Source of the DNA: VRUE01 sp050258095
GTDB taxonomy: Bacteria; Actinomycetota; Thermoleophilia; Solirubrobacterales; 70-9
Assembly: GCA_050258095.1 (NCBI GenBank)
Contig: JBLMYD010000085.1
Span: forward strand, 28,854-92,853
Reading direction: 5' to 3'
DNA length: 64,000 nt
Shown one piece after another: positions 52,902 through 62,870 of this stretch. Numbering within the stretch: position 1 is the first letter of the stretch; each line of letters starts with the position of its first letter. Position numbers and translations under genes: made by a program. The notes below the pieces were generated by a model. That model was not told the DNA's origin and did no database searches. It saw only the letters and a program-made list of their open reading frames with translations.

Positions 52902-54344
52902 ATGAGCGGAACGGACGTATCGAAGCCGCCGGCGCGGCATGCCCCGGCCTCGACTCTCGCCTCGGACGCGAGGCTGGCGCGCCGCGCGGCGCAACGGGAC
53001 GAGAAGGCCTTCGCGGCGATCTTCCGCCGCTATCACCAGGAGATCTACCGATTCTGCCTGGCGATCCTCGGCAACGCCGAGGACGCCCGCGACGCGCTCC
53101 AGAACACGATGGTCAAAGCGCTGCAATCGCTGCCGGGCGAGGACCGGCAAATCCAGCTGCGGCCCTGGCTCTACCGCGTCGCCCACAACGAGGCGGTCGA
53201 AATCGTGCGCACGCGCACGGCGCCGGCGCCGATCGACCCGGAGCTGGAAGACCCCGCCGGCAACCTCGCCGATGCGGTGGGCGCTCGCGAACGCCTGCGA
53301 CGGCTCCTCTGCGACCTGGCCGACCTGCCCGACCGCCAGCGAACGGCGCTGGTGATGCGCGAGCTCAGCGGTCTCGGGTTCGCGCAGATCGGCGAATTCT
53401 TCGGCACTTCGGAGGCGGTCGCCCGGCAGGCGGTCTACGAGGCGCGGCTCAGCCTGCGCAGCCTGGAAGCGGGGCGTGAGATGAGCTGCGAGGAAGTCAT
53501 GCACCGCCTCTCCAACGCCGACGGGCGGGTCACGCGGCGGCGCGACCTCAAGGCGCACCTACGGGACTGCCCGGACTGCCGCGCCTTCCAGGTGGCGATC
53601 GAGACCCGGCGGCGCGATTTCGCCGCCATTGCCCCGCTGCCGACGCTCGCCTCCGCCGGCGTCCTCCACGCCGTCCTCGGCAGCGCCCAGGGCGCGGTCG
53701 GGGGCGCCGCCACAGCCACCGGCGGGGCGACCGCGGCAGCCGGCGCCGGCAAGGCGCTGACGGCGGGGCTGGTGGCGAAGTCAGTCGCCACCGTCGCAGT
53801 CGTCGCCGCGGTGGGCGTCTCGGCCGCCGACCGCAGCGGCCTGATCCACACCGGCCTGACCGGCGGCTCGAGCTCCACGCCGGCCGGGCAGGAAAGCGGC
53901 TCCGGCGCCGCAGGAGGAGAGACGGAAGGCGGATCGCCGCGCGGCGCCAAGGCCAAGCGGCAGGCGGCGAGGGCGAGGAAGCGGGCCAAGGCGCACGGCA
54001 AGAAGGGCAAGGGGCACCACGGCCAGGGCGCCCCGGGAGCCCTGCCGCCGGCCGCGCAGCACGGCCGGGAAACCGCCGCCGAACACCGGCAAAACAGTGG
54101 GGTCGGCGGCGGGCGCTCGCAGGGCGCCAGCCACCGGCAGTCCCACCACGCGTCCCACGGCCGGGGACACGCGAGGGCCCCGGCGCACAGCTCGCCGCCG
54201 CCCGCCACGTCCTCCCCGCCCAAGTCCTCCAAGGAAGAAGGAGGGAAGGGCTCGACGGGCGAAACGTCGCCTACACCCGAACAATCGTCCGGTTTTGACG
54301 CCGGAGGGGCGAAATCAGGCACGAAATCCGAGGGTATGCCCTGA
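52902..54344 (+). CDS. ECF sigma factor fused to zinc-finger anti-sigma domain and membrane anchor
   Basis: One 480-aa polypeptide. Residues about 28-95 are sigma region 2 (FAAIFRRYHQEIYRFCLAIL, then GNAEDARDALQNTM), about 130-185 region 4 (LPDRQRTALVMRELSGLGFA), then a ZAS-type anti-sigma zinc motif CEEVMHRLSN...LKAHLRDCPDC at about 195-228 (H-x3-C-x2-C), a hydrophobic segment near 281-307 (AKSVATVAVVAAVGVSA) and a low-complexity Lys/His/Ser/Pro-rich tail of about 170 residues expected outside the membrane. Usually sigma and anti-sigma are separate proteins, so release would need cleavage or a conformational change. The start context is weak (GGGAAATG). Confidence 0.88.
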   Translation: MSGTDVSKPPARHAPASTLASDARLARRAAQRDEKAFAAIFRRYHQEIYRFCLAILGNAEDARDALQNTMVKALQSLPGEDRQIQLRPWLYRVAHNEAVEIVRTRTAPAPIDPELEDPAGNLADAVGARERLRRLLCDLADLPDRQRTALVMRELSGLGFAQIGEFFGTSEAVARQAVYEARLSLRSLEAGREMSCEEVMHRLSNADGRVTRRRDLKAHLRDCPDCRAFQVAIETRRRDFAAIAPLPTLASAGVLHAVLGSAQGAVGGAATATGGATAAAGAGKALTAGLVAKSVATVAVVAAVGVSAADRSGLIHTGLTGGSSSTPAGQESGSGAAGGETEGGSPRGAKAKRQAARARKRAKAHGKKGKGHHGQGAPGALPPAAQHGRETAAEHRQNSGVGGGRSQGASHRQSHHASHGRGHARAPAHSSPPPATSSPPKSSKEEGGKGSTGETSPTPEQSSGFDAGGAKSGTKSEGMP

Positions 54345-54414
54345 CAAACGGGTCCCGCGCCCGTTTCAACTGCAACTCTCACAAACCCGTTCGACAAAGG
54401 TCGAAGGAGGCACG

Positions 54415-54837
54415 ATGTTGAAAGCAAAGGTCACACTCGTCGTCGCGGCAGTCGCGCTGATGGTGCCCGCCGTGGCGCTTGCCGGCCAGCCGGAAGGCAC
54501 GCCCAAGCACGAAGGCTCGAACTCGAAGGCGAAGGCGTACGGCAAGTACTGCAAGGGGGAAAGCAAGAAGCACGTCAAGGGCGAAAAGGGCACCCCGTTC
54601 TCGCGCTGCGTGAACACGATGGCTCGCGCCGCAAACCACGAACACCAGACACCCGGTCAGGTCTGCAAGGGCAAGAGCAAGAAGCACGAAGCGGGCGAAA
54701 AGGGCACTGAATTCTCGCGCTGCGTGAACTCCGTCGCCCACCTGCGTCGCGACGAACGTCGCCAGGAACGCGAAGAACGCAAGCAGGAAAGGGAAGAACA
54801 GGAACAGTCACCGCCGCCTGCAGAACCGACGACCTAG
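54415..54837 (+). CDS. Secreted two-repeat cysteine protein, 140 aa
   Basis: ATG 54415 has a near-ideal ribosome-binding site AAGGAGG. A signal peptide (MLKAKVTLVVAAVALMVPAV then ALA) is followed by two copies of a roughly 25-residue unit: YCKGESKKHVKGEKGTPFSR-CV and VCKGKSKKHEAGEKGTEFSR-CV, each with two cysteines, then a charged Arg/Glu helix and Pro tail. The paired Cys suggest two small disulphide or metal-bound modules. It is 70 bp downstream of the membrane-anchored sigma factor and may be its target; no clear ECF promoter was identified. Confidence 0.7.
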   Translation: MLKAKVTLVVAAVALMVPAVALAGQPEGTPKHEGSNSKAKAYGKYCKGESKKHVKGEKGTPFSRCVNTMARAANHEHQTPGQVCKGKSKKHEAGEKGTEFSRCVNSVAHLRRDERRQEREERKQEREEQEQSPPPAEPTT

Positions 54838-54844
54838 TCGCGGC

Positions 54845-56284
54845 CTAGCAGATCGTGCCGTGACCGACGATCGTCTCCCCGGCCAGCAGCACCGCTGTCT
54901 GGCCGGGTGAGACGCCGGCGAATCCCTCCTTCAGCCGGACGTCGAGCGCGGAATGCGCCCCGATTCCCGTCGCCTCCAAGGCGGCGGGGACGGGGCGCGA
55001 GCGGTAGCGGAGGCGCACCGCGTCGACCGTCGCGCCGTCGCGGTGCAGGACGGCGTCGCGGACCCTGACCCGGGCCGACTGCAGCTCCGCCCGCGTGCCG
55101 ACGGTGACCGTGTTCGCCGCCGCGTCCGTCGCCAGGACGTAGAGCGGCTCGTCGGCCGAGACGCGAATCCCGCGCCGCTGCCCGACCGTGAAGTGGTGGT
55201 GGCCGCGGTGGCGCCCGATCGCGCGACCGGAGCGATCGAGCAGGTCGCCCTCGCGCTCGCGCAGGCCGCCGTGGCGGCGCAGGAAGTCCGCCTTGCCCTG
55301 GCCGGAGAGGAAGCAGAGGTCCTGGCTCTCCGGCTTGCGGGCGACGGCAAGGTCGTGACGGGCGGCGATCTCCCGCACCTCGGGCTTGGTCAGCTCGGTG
55401 AGCGGGAAGCGAACCCGCTCGAGCAGGGCGGGCGGCAGCGCCGCCAGCATGTAGCTCTGGTCCTTCTTCGCGTCGGCGGCCGCGGCGAGCAGGGGCCCGG
55501 CGCCGTCGTCGACGACGCGGGCGTAGTGACCGGTGACGAGGTGGCTGGCGCCGACGCGCCCGGCGAGATCGACCATCGCCGCGATCCTCACCTCCCCGTT
55601 GCAGGCGATGCAGGGGTTCGGCGTCGTCCCGGCGGCGTGGCCGGCGACGAACTCGGCGACGACGCGGCGCCGGAACTCCTCCTCGAGGTCGAGGGTCAGG
55701 TGGGGGATGCCGAGCGAGTGCGCCAGCGCCCGCGCGCCGAGCACCGCCTCGGGCGAGCAGCAGGCCTTGGCGCCGTCGGTCTCCGGGTCGGCCCAGAGCT
55801 TGAGGGTGACGCCGACGACCTCCGCCCCGCGCTCGCGTTCGAGCAGCGCCGCGACGGCGCTGTCGACACCGCCCGACATCGCGACGAGGACGCGATCGCC
55901 GCCATTGCCGGCGAGAACCTTGTCGGAGGCCGCCGCCTGGGCCAGGGCCCGGTGCAGGGCGTCGGCCGCCAACTGGGCGGCGTGGCGCTTGGCGGGAGCC
56001 AGGCCGCCAACCGCGGCCGCGACCTCGTCGGCGCCGATCCGCGCCGCCTCGAGCACGTCGGCGCCGTCGGCCAGCTCGGCCACGGCGGCCGTCGCCGCCC
56101 TGGTCGAGCCGCAGCCCTCGGCGTCGAAGCTGACGCCGCCGATCGCGTCGCCCTCGAGCAGCAGCGAGATCCGCGCCAGGTCGCCGCAGGCGGCGCCGCC
56201 CGCGGCGCCGGTGAAGGCGCCGTCTGCGGCAGGCCCCCGCCGGGTCTCGTCGCGCAGATATGCCTCGAAAAGCTCAGCGTCCAT
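54845..56284 (-). CDS. mnmA: IscU-like domain fused to tRNA-specific 2-thiouridylase MnmA
   Basis: The 479-aa protein starts with about 115 residues of IscU/NifU-N type: AACGDLARISLLL (Cys33) and EGCGSTRAATAAV (Cys58), but the third cluster Cys is replaced (LAPAKRHAAQLAADAL, Ala102). MnmA follows: PP-loop VAMSGGVDSAVAAL, catalytic Cys in NPCIACNGEVRI and ESQDLCFLSGQG, and C-terminal beta domains with FTVGQRRGI. MnmA adds sulphur to U34 of Glu, Gln and Lys tRNAs. The fusion suggests direct handling of a sulphur or Fe-S donor. It converges with the secreted-protein gene. Confidence 0.92.
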   Translation of the reverse strand: MDAELFEAYLRDETRRGPAADGAFTGAAGGAACGDLARISLLLEGDAIGGVSFDAEGCGSTRAATAAVAELADGADVLEAARIGADEVAAAVGGLAPAKRHAAQLAADALHRALAQAAASDKVLAGNGGDRVLVAMSGGVDSAVAALLERERGAEVVGVTLKLWADPETDGAKACCSPEAVLGARALAHSLGIPHLTLDLEEEFRRRVVAEFVAGHAAGTTPNPCIACNGEVRIAAMVDLAGRVGASHLVTGHYARVVDDGAGPLLAAAADAKKDQSYMLAALPPALLERVRFPLTELTKPEVREIAARHDLAVARKPESQDLCFLSGQGKADFLRRHGGLREREGDLLDRSGRAIGRHRGHHHFTVGQRRGIRVSADEPLYVLATDAAANTVTVGTRAELQSARVRVRDAVLHRDGATVDAVRLRYRSRPVPAALEATGIGAHSALDVRLKEGFAGVSPGQTAVLLAGETIVGHGTIC

Positions 56285-56291
56285 TTCCTCG

Positions 56292-56319
56292 TGGACATGG
56301 TGCCAGGCGGTGATACGGT
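56292..56319 (+). promoter_or_regulatory. Probable sigma-70 promoter of the 6S RNA
   Basis: TGGACA at 56292-56297 and TACGGT at 56314-56319 are separated by 16 bp and resemble -35 and -10 boxes. The predicted start at about 56326 coincides with the first base pair of the 6S closing stem. Confidence 0.5.
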
Positions 56320-56325
56320 TGGCGC

Positions 56326-56482
56326 AGAGGCTCGAGCCCGTGCGTGAGCCGTCTCACCGTTTGACCCAACACAAACGGCGAGGGAGCCGTTCTCTCTCGG
56401 TCCCTTGGGACTGCGAGGAGGCGCCCACCCTTTACTTCAAGGGATCAAAGCCAGAGGCGGTACCGGCGGGCTGGAGCCTCGA
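56326..56482 (+). ncRNA. ssrS: 6S RNA (RNA polymerase-binding regulatory RNA)
   Basis: The 157-nt segment folds as 6S RNA. A closing stem GAGGCTCGAGCCCG (56327-56340) / CGGGCTGGAGCCTC (56467-56480) pairs at 13 of 14 positions, continued by GCCGTCTC / GAGGCGGT with wobbles. Then a large central bubble with a side hairpin CCCTT...AAGGG on the 3' strand, and an apical stem around GGTCCCTTGGGACTG. The string GAGGAGGCGCCCACC and the ATCAAAGCC segment are reminiscent of 6S sequences. Location beside aspS/hisS/mnmA parallels Bacillus 6S-1. 6S RNA holds the housekeeping polymerase in stationary phase. Confidence 0.8.
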
Positions 56483-56486
56483 TTGA

Positions 56487-56500
56487 CCCGCCTCGGCGGG
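56487..56500 (+). terminator. Short hairpin after 6S RNA
   Basis: CCCGCC / GGCGGG with a two-base TC between (loop strained) directly follows the closing stem. No U run follows, so it is a weak terminator or processing signal. Confidence 0.35.
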
Positions 56501-56501
56501 C

Positions 56502-56804
56502 TCAGTCGTCGAGGTCGACGTCGAGGTCCAGGTTGGAGAGCAGGAGCTCGGCCTCGCTCCAGTCCTCCCCCTGCACGCAGAGGTAGATCTCGCCGTGGCC
56601 GAAGCGGTCGAGCGGCCAGTCCGCGGTGAGGACCGCCTCGATCCCGGTCTCTTCCAGGGCCTGGTGCCAGGCCCGCGCCGTCCTCACGTCGGCGAACTCG
56701 CGCACCGACTCCCAGTCGTCGAAGCGCGGGTCGGCGACGTGAACCGGCGTCTGCCCCGGGCCGGGCATCCGCGGTTTGAAGACGGCTCTGATGCGGCGGA
56801 ACAT
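56502..56804 (-). CDS. Hypothetical 100-aa protein
   Basis: Starting from ATG 56802-56804 (GAGG lies 5 nt upstream) the product opens MFRRIRAVFKPRMPGPGQTP and contains VREFADVRTARAWHQALEET and an acidic end NLDLDVDLDD. It looks like a soluble alpha/beta protein resembling small proteins that bind or regulate; no family recognised. It begins 8 bp after the aspS stop, so it is likely in the hisS-aspS transcript. Confidence 0.65.
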   Translation of the reverse strand: MFRRIRAVFKPRMPGPGQTPVHVADPRFDDWESVREFADVRTARAWHQALEETGIEAVLTADWPLDRFGHGEIYLCVQGEDWSEAELLLSNLDLDVDLDD

Positions 56805-56811
56805 GCTCACC

Positions 56812-58604
<1,793 letters not shown>

Positions 58605-58608
<4 letters not shown>

Positions 58609-59858
58609 GCCAGCCCTCCGGTGATCTCCTCGATCAGGTTGCCGGTGTCGGCGGGGCGCTGCTCGCCGCTCGCCATGTCGCGCAGCTGGGCGTCGGACCC
58701 GTCGAGGATCAGCACCTGGCGGGCGCCGATCCGGTCGGCGTGCTTGAGCTGGCCCTTGAGCCCGCGACCGGCGAGGTCGAGCTCGGCCGAGAGACCGGCG
58801 TTGCGCAGCTCGCGGACGAGGACCGCCGCCCGGGTGCGGGCCTCCCCCCCTTCCGCATCGGCGACGGCGATGAAGACGTCGCGCTCCGCCGCGCCCTCCT
58901 CCTCGCCGAGGGCGAGGACGATGCGCTCGATGCCCGCGGCCCAGCCGACCGCCGGCGTCGGCTTGCCGCCGAGCTGCTCGACCAGGCCGTCGTAGCGGCC
59001 GCCGCCGCCGATCTCCGACTGGGCGCCGAGCCGGTCGCAGACGAAGGAGAAGATCGTCCGCGTGTAGTAGTCGAGGCCGCGGACCAGCGTCGGGTCGATC
59101 TCGTAGGCGATGCCGGCGGCGTCGAGCAGCGCCCGCACCTCGGCGAAGTGGGCCGCGTCCTCGCCCGCGAGCCGCTCGACGAGCTTCGGCGCCGCGGCCA
59201 TCACGGCCTGCGTTCCCTCGTCGTCGGAGTCGAAGGCGCGCAGCGGGTTGGCGTCGATGCGCTCGCGCACCTCCTTGGCGAGCTCGCCCTCGTGCGCACG
59301 CAGGTGCGCCTTCAGCTCCTCCAGGTAGGCCTGGCGCGCGTCGAGCGAGCCGAGGCTGCCGAGCCGCAGCTCGACCCCCGGCACGCCCAGCTCGGCGAGC
59401 AGGCCGGCGAGCAGGCCGATCAGCTCGGCGTCGGCCAGCGGCGAGTCGGTGCCGATCGCCTCGGCGCCGAGCTGATGGAACTGGCGGTAGCGGCCGGCCT
59501 GGGGGCGCTCGTGGCGGAAGAAGGGGCCGGCGTAGGAGAGCTTCACAGGCTGCGCCAGCGCCTGCATTCCGTGCTCGACGTAGGCGCGGCAGATCGGCGC
59601 CGTGCCCTCCGGGCGCAGGGTGAGGCTGCGGCCGCCCTTGTCCTCGAAGGTGAACATCTCCTTGCGGACGATGTCGGTCGAGTGGCCGACGCCGCGCTCG
59701 AACAGCTCGGTGTCCTCGAAGATCGGCGTCGCGATCGGCTCGTAGCCGGCGCGGGCGAAGATCGCGGCGGCGGTGCGCTCGACCCGGCCGCGGACGCGCG
59801 CGGCGTCGGGCAGGACGTCGAACGTCCCTCTCGGGGCCTGGTACCTGTTTGCCGCCAT
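58605..59858 (-). CDS. hisS: Histidyl-tRNA synthetase
   Basis: The 417-aa class II enzyme has YQAPRGTFDVLPDAARVRGR, TLRPEGTAPICRAYVEH, FRHERPQAGRYRQFHQLGAE (motif 2), the histidine-specific LVRGLDYYTRTIFSF and GGGRYDGLVEQLGG, with a C-terminal anticodon domain. ATG 59858. Coupled to aspS. Confidence 0.97.
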
Positions 59859-59895
59859 CTGCGCGACCTTACCTGCGGAGAAGGCCGTTGGGCGC

Positions 59896-60537
59896 CTAGC
59901 TCGGGAGCCCGGCGAGGAAGGGGTTGGTCGCCCGCTCGGCGCCGAGGGTGGTGGCGCCCATGTGGCCCGGGTAGACGGCGGTCTCCGGCGGATGGGACTC
60001 GATCAGGCCCTGGATCGAGCGCAGCAGGGTCGGGCCGTCGCCGCCGGGCAGGTCGACCCGCCCAACCGAGCCCTGGAAGAGGACGTCGCCGGAGAAGATC
60101 GCGTCCTCGCCGCGGACGGAGTAGGTGACGTGGCCGGGGCTGTGGCCGGGGGTGGAGATCACGTCCAGGGTCATCCCCGCCAGCTCCAGCGCCTCCCCGC
60201 CGGCCACGGTCTCGTCGGCCTCGTAGCCCTCGAAGGGCCCGAAGCCGGACATCGTGAAGGACATGATGTCGGCGAGCGCCGGGACCTCGAGCTCGGGACA
60301 GTAGACCGGCGCGCCGGTGGCCTTGGCGACGGGCGTGACGGCGCCGATGTGGTCGAAGTGGCAGTGGGTGATCAGGATCGCCTCGACCTCGGCCCCGGCC
60401 TCCTCGACCGCGGCCAGGATCCGCTCCGCCTCTTCGCCCGGATCGACGACGACCGCCTTCTCGCCCCCCTCGGGGCGGACGACGAAGCAGTTCTCCCCGA
60501 TCGGGCCGACCGTGAGCTGGCGGACCTCGATGCTCAC
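59896..60537 (-). CDS. MBL-fold metallohydrolase (glyoxalase II-like)
   Basis: The 213-aa protein has the zinc motif ILITHCHFDHIGAV, ISTPGHSPGHVTY, FSGDVLFQGSVGRVDL and YPGHMGATTLG. This is the YcbL/glyoxalase II-like clade found beside hisS in many bacteria. The GTG 60535-60537 is set by overlap with the upstream gene stop (GTGA). Thioester or other substrate not assigned. Confidence 0.9.
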   Translation of the reverse strand: MSIEVRQLTVGPIGENCFVVRPEGGEKAVVVDPGEEAERILAAVEEAGAEVEAILITHCHFDHIGAVTPVAKATGAPVYCPELEVPALADIMSFTMSGFGPFEGYEADETVAGGEALELAGMTLDVISTPGHSPGHVTYSVRGEDAIFSGDVLFQGSVGRVDLPGGDGPTLLRSIQGLIESHPPETAVYPGHMGATTLGAERATNPFLAGLPS

Positions 60538-60902
60538 TTCTTCTGGCCGGACCGCATCCGTGCCCGCTCGCGGCGGCGCCACATGAACGAGTCGATGTAG
60601 TAGCCGGCCGGGATGTAGAAGACGAGCATGAAGGCGCCGAGGGCGAGGGCGGCACCGACGGGGCGCTTGAAGAGCACGAGCAGGAGCAGGGCGAAGATCG
60701 CGGCGGCGGCGATGCCCCGGATCGCCGAGTTGCGCCAGGTCGGCGGCCGGTCGAGCTTGGGGCCCTTCGTGTTGGTGCGGGCGCGGGCGCGGGCCTGCGC
60801 CTCGGCGCGGCTGCGCGGGCGAGCTGCGCTGCCCCTGGTGTCGACCTTGCCGCTCTGGGTGCCGCGGTGCTTGCGGCGACGCTTCTTCTTCGTCTGGGCC
60901 AC
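60534..60902 (-). CDS. Small basic membrane protein, 122 aa
   Basis: An N-terminal Lys/Arg-rich, disordered stretch (residues 1-55, starting AQTKKKRRRKHRGTQSGKVD) is followed by two TM helices (GIAAAAIFALLLLVLF and ALALGAFMLVFYIPAGYYI) and a basic C-terminus. Both ends should face the cytoplasm. Start GTG 60902. Overlaps the MBL-fold gene by 4 bp. No function known. Confidence 0.7.
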   Translation of the reverse strand: MAQTKKKRRRKHRGTQSGKVDTRGSAARPRSRAEAQARARARTNTKGPKLDRPPTWRNSAIRGIAAAAIFALLLLVLFKRPVGAALALGAFMLVFYIPAGYYIDSFMWRRRERARMRSGQKK

Positions 60903-60927
60903 GAGTTGAACGCTACTGAGTTCGCCT

Positions 60928-60951
60928 TTAGGGGTGCATATGCACCCCTAA
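60928..60951. repeat. 24-bp perfect palindrome within an R3-like frame
   Basis: TTAGGGGTGCAT and its exact reverse complement abut at 60939/60940. Just outside, CTGAGTTCG (about 60916-60924) and CAAAGTCAG (60955-60963) resemble the R3 outer arms with mismatches, so this may be a third, diverged R3 copy. It lies between the formiminotransferase-like stop and the basic membrane protein start. Confidence 0.7.
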
Positions 60952-60959
60952 CGACAAAG

Positions 60960-61850
60960 TCAGCGCCGGCGATCGAGCGCCGCCTCGATCGTTCCCCGGG
61001 CCGGGTCGAAGTCGCGGATCGGCACGTCCTCCGGGTAGCCGGCGAGCGCTGCGGCGGGGACGAGGCCGACGACCTCCGCCGCCACCGGGCGCGCGCCGAG
61101 CGGCGCCGCCAGCTCGCGGACCCTCTCGACCACTTCGCGCAGGGGGACCGCGAAGGGGTCGTGGACGTTGGTCGAGACCTGGGACCGCCCGCCGGCGAGC
61201 GACAGGCCGATCGCCCGCACGCCGCGCAGGCCGCCGCCCGACTCGCGCAGGCCGGCGGCGACGGCGCGGGCGGTCTCCGCGTCGCCGCTGTCGAGCTCGA
61301 CGTTGAAGGCGGCGAGCGGGGGCCGGGCCGTCACCAGGGTGACGCCCGCGGTGCGGTGCGGCTCGGGCGGGCCGAAGTCGGGACGCAGCTCACCCCCCTC
61401 CATCCGCAGCCAGAGCTCGGCGAGGCCGCCGTTGCGGAAGTAGGCCCGCTCGGCGTGCTCGGGGCGGCCGGCGAGCGAGCCGTAGAGGAAGACGGGCAGG
61501 CCGAGCCCGCCGATCTGCTCGGCGACCTCGAGCGCCGCGGTGCGCGCCGGCTCGCGAGCTGCGGGGTCGAGCCAGACCAGCGGGCAGACGTCGAGGGCGC
61601 CGACCGCCGGGTGGAGGCCCGTGTACTTCGTCATGTCGATCGTCTCGATCGCCTGCTCGGCGCCGGCGACGAGCGCGTCCCGCAGCGGAGCCGGCTCCCC
61701 GGCGAGGGTGAAGACGGAGCGGTCGTGATCGGCGTCGGAGTGCGCGTCGAGCAGGGTGGCGTCGCGCGCGAACGCCTCCCGCAGGAGGGCGATGCGCGAG
61801 GCCTGGCGGCCCTCGCTGACGTTGGGCACTGCGAGGAGCTGCCCGGCCAC
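60960..61850 (-). CDS. Formiminotransferase-domain protein (glutamate formimidoyltransferase-like)
   Basis: The 296-aa protein has LLAVPNVSEGRQASRI, the active-site region AHSDADHDRSVFTLAG, LHPAVGALDVCPLV, AYFRNGGL and VSTNVHDPFAVPL, matching the formiminotransferase N and C subdomains of FTCD. It would transfer formimino groups to tetrahydrofolate in histidine breakdown, but no hut genes are nearby and the protein lacks the cyclodeaminase half. Start GTG 61850. Confidence 0.82.
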   Translation of the reverse strand: MAGQLLAVPNVSEGRQASRIALLREAFARDATLLDAHSDADHDRSVFTLAGEPAPLRDALVAGAEQAIETIDMTKYTGLHPAVGALDVCPLVWLDPAAREPARTAALEVAEQIGGLGLPVFLYGSLAGRPEHAERAYFRNGGLAELWLRMEGGELRPDFGPPEPHRTAGVTLVTARPPLAAFNVELDSGDAETARAVAAGLRESGGGLRGVRAIGLSLAGGRSQVSTNVHDPFAVPLREVVERVRELAAPLGARPVAAEVVGLVPAAALAGYPEDVPIRDFDPARGTIEAALDRRR

Positions 61851-61854
61851 CGGC

Positions 61855-62802
61855 TCAGATCAGGAGCTCGCCGGCGTGGACGATCTCCTTGCCGTCGATC
61901 TCCACCGTGGGCTCGACGATCACGCAGTCGAGGTGGACGGGCACCTGGACGGCGCCGCCGATCGCCGCCGAGGCGCCGAAGGCGACGTGGGCGGTGCCGA
62001 GGATCTTCTCGTCCTCGAGGATGTTGCCGGTCAGCGTCGCCTCTTCGTTGGTGCCGATGCCGAGCTCGGCGATGTTGGTGCCGTCCTCGCCGTGCTTGGT
62101 CAGCAGCTCGAGCAGCGCCTCGCCCTCCGGGCCGGTGGCGTCGGCGAGGTGGCCGTCGCGAACGGTCAGCTCAACCGGGGTCTCGACCTTGCCGACGCCG
62201 GCGATCGAGCCGTCGACGATGAGCGTTCCCTCGGCCGTCGTCGGCGCGACGAAGGCCTCGCCGCAGGGCAGGTTGCCGAAGGCGCCGGGCGAGTGGAGCT
62301 CGCCCGCGTCGGCGATCGGTGTGCGGTCGCCGAGCTCGATTCGCAGGTCGCTGCCGTGCGCGCAGGTGATCCGCACCTCCTCGCCCCTGCGCATGTGAGC
62401 GGCGAGGACGGAGCCGCGGCGGCGCAGCTTGCGCATGTCGGCGTTCATCAGGCGGGCGAGCATCTCCTCGGTGACGCCCGGCAGCGTCGCGATCCGCACC
62501 CCCGCCTGTGTGGCCGCATGGCGGGCGGAGGTGTGCGAGAGCGACTGGATCGTCGGCGCGAGCACGACCTGGGCCGCAACCATCGCCGCGGCGACGGGCG
62601 TCGGCGGCTCGGCCCCGTTCGAGTCGAGCTCGGAGATGATCGCCAGCGTCGCGAAGGCGCCGTCCCCCTCCGCCTCGATCCGCATCAGCGAGCCGATCTC
62701 CTCGGTCACCGGATTGCAGATCACCAGCACCTCTTCCCCCGGTTCGACCCGCAAACAGTCGCGCAGCACCGTCCGCACGGCCATGTCCAACTCCTGCGTC
62801 AT
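61855..62802 (-). CDS. M29-type leucyl aminopeptidase family protein
   Basis: The 315-aa protein resembles thermophilic aminopeptidase T/AmpS: EPGEEVLVICNPVTEEIG, GTLIVDGSIAGVG, the metal-binding stretch IAELGIGTNEEATLTGNILE then DEKILGTAHVAFG, and HLDCVIVEPTVEIDG. It is shorter than classical M29 peptidases (about 400 aa). ATG 62802. It is 4 bp ahead of the formiminotransferase-like gene, so they share a transcript. Confidence 0.82.
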   Translation of the reverse strand: MTQELDMAVRTVLRDCLRVEPGEEVLVICNPVTEEIGSLMRIEAEGDGAFATLAIISELDSNGAEPPTPVAAAMVAAQVVLAPTIQSLSHTSARHAATQAGVRIATLPGVTEEMLARLMNADMRKLRRRGSVLAAHMRRGEEVRITCAHGSDLRIELGDRTPIADAGELHSPGAFGNLPCGEAFVAPTTAEGTLIVDGSIAGVGKVETPVELTVRDGHLADATGPEGEALLELLTKHGEDGTNIAELGIGTNEEATLTGNILEDEKILGTAHVAFGASAAIGGAVQVPVHLDCVIVEPTVEIDGKEIVHAGELLI

Positions 62803-62870
62803 CGCCCCAAGGCTATGCCCTCGCGCCCCCGGGCGACAACCGCCCCGGCACCGCTACGATCCGTCCCCCC

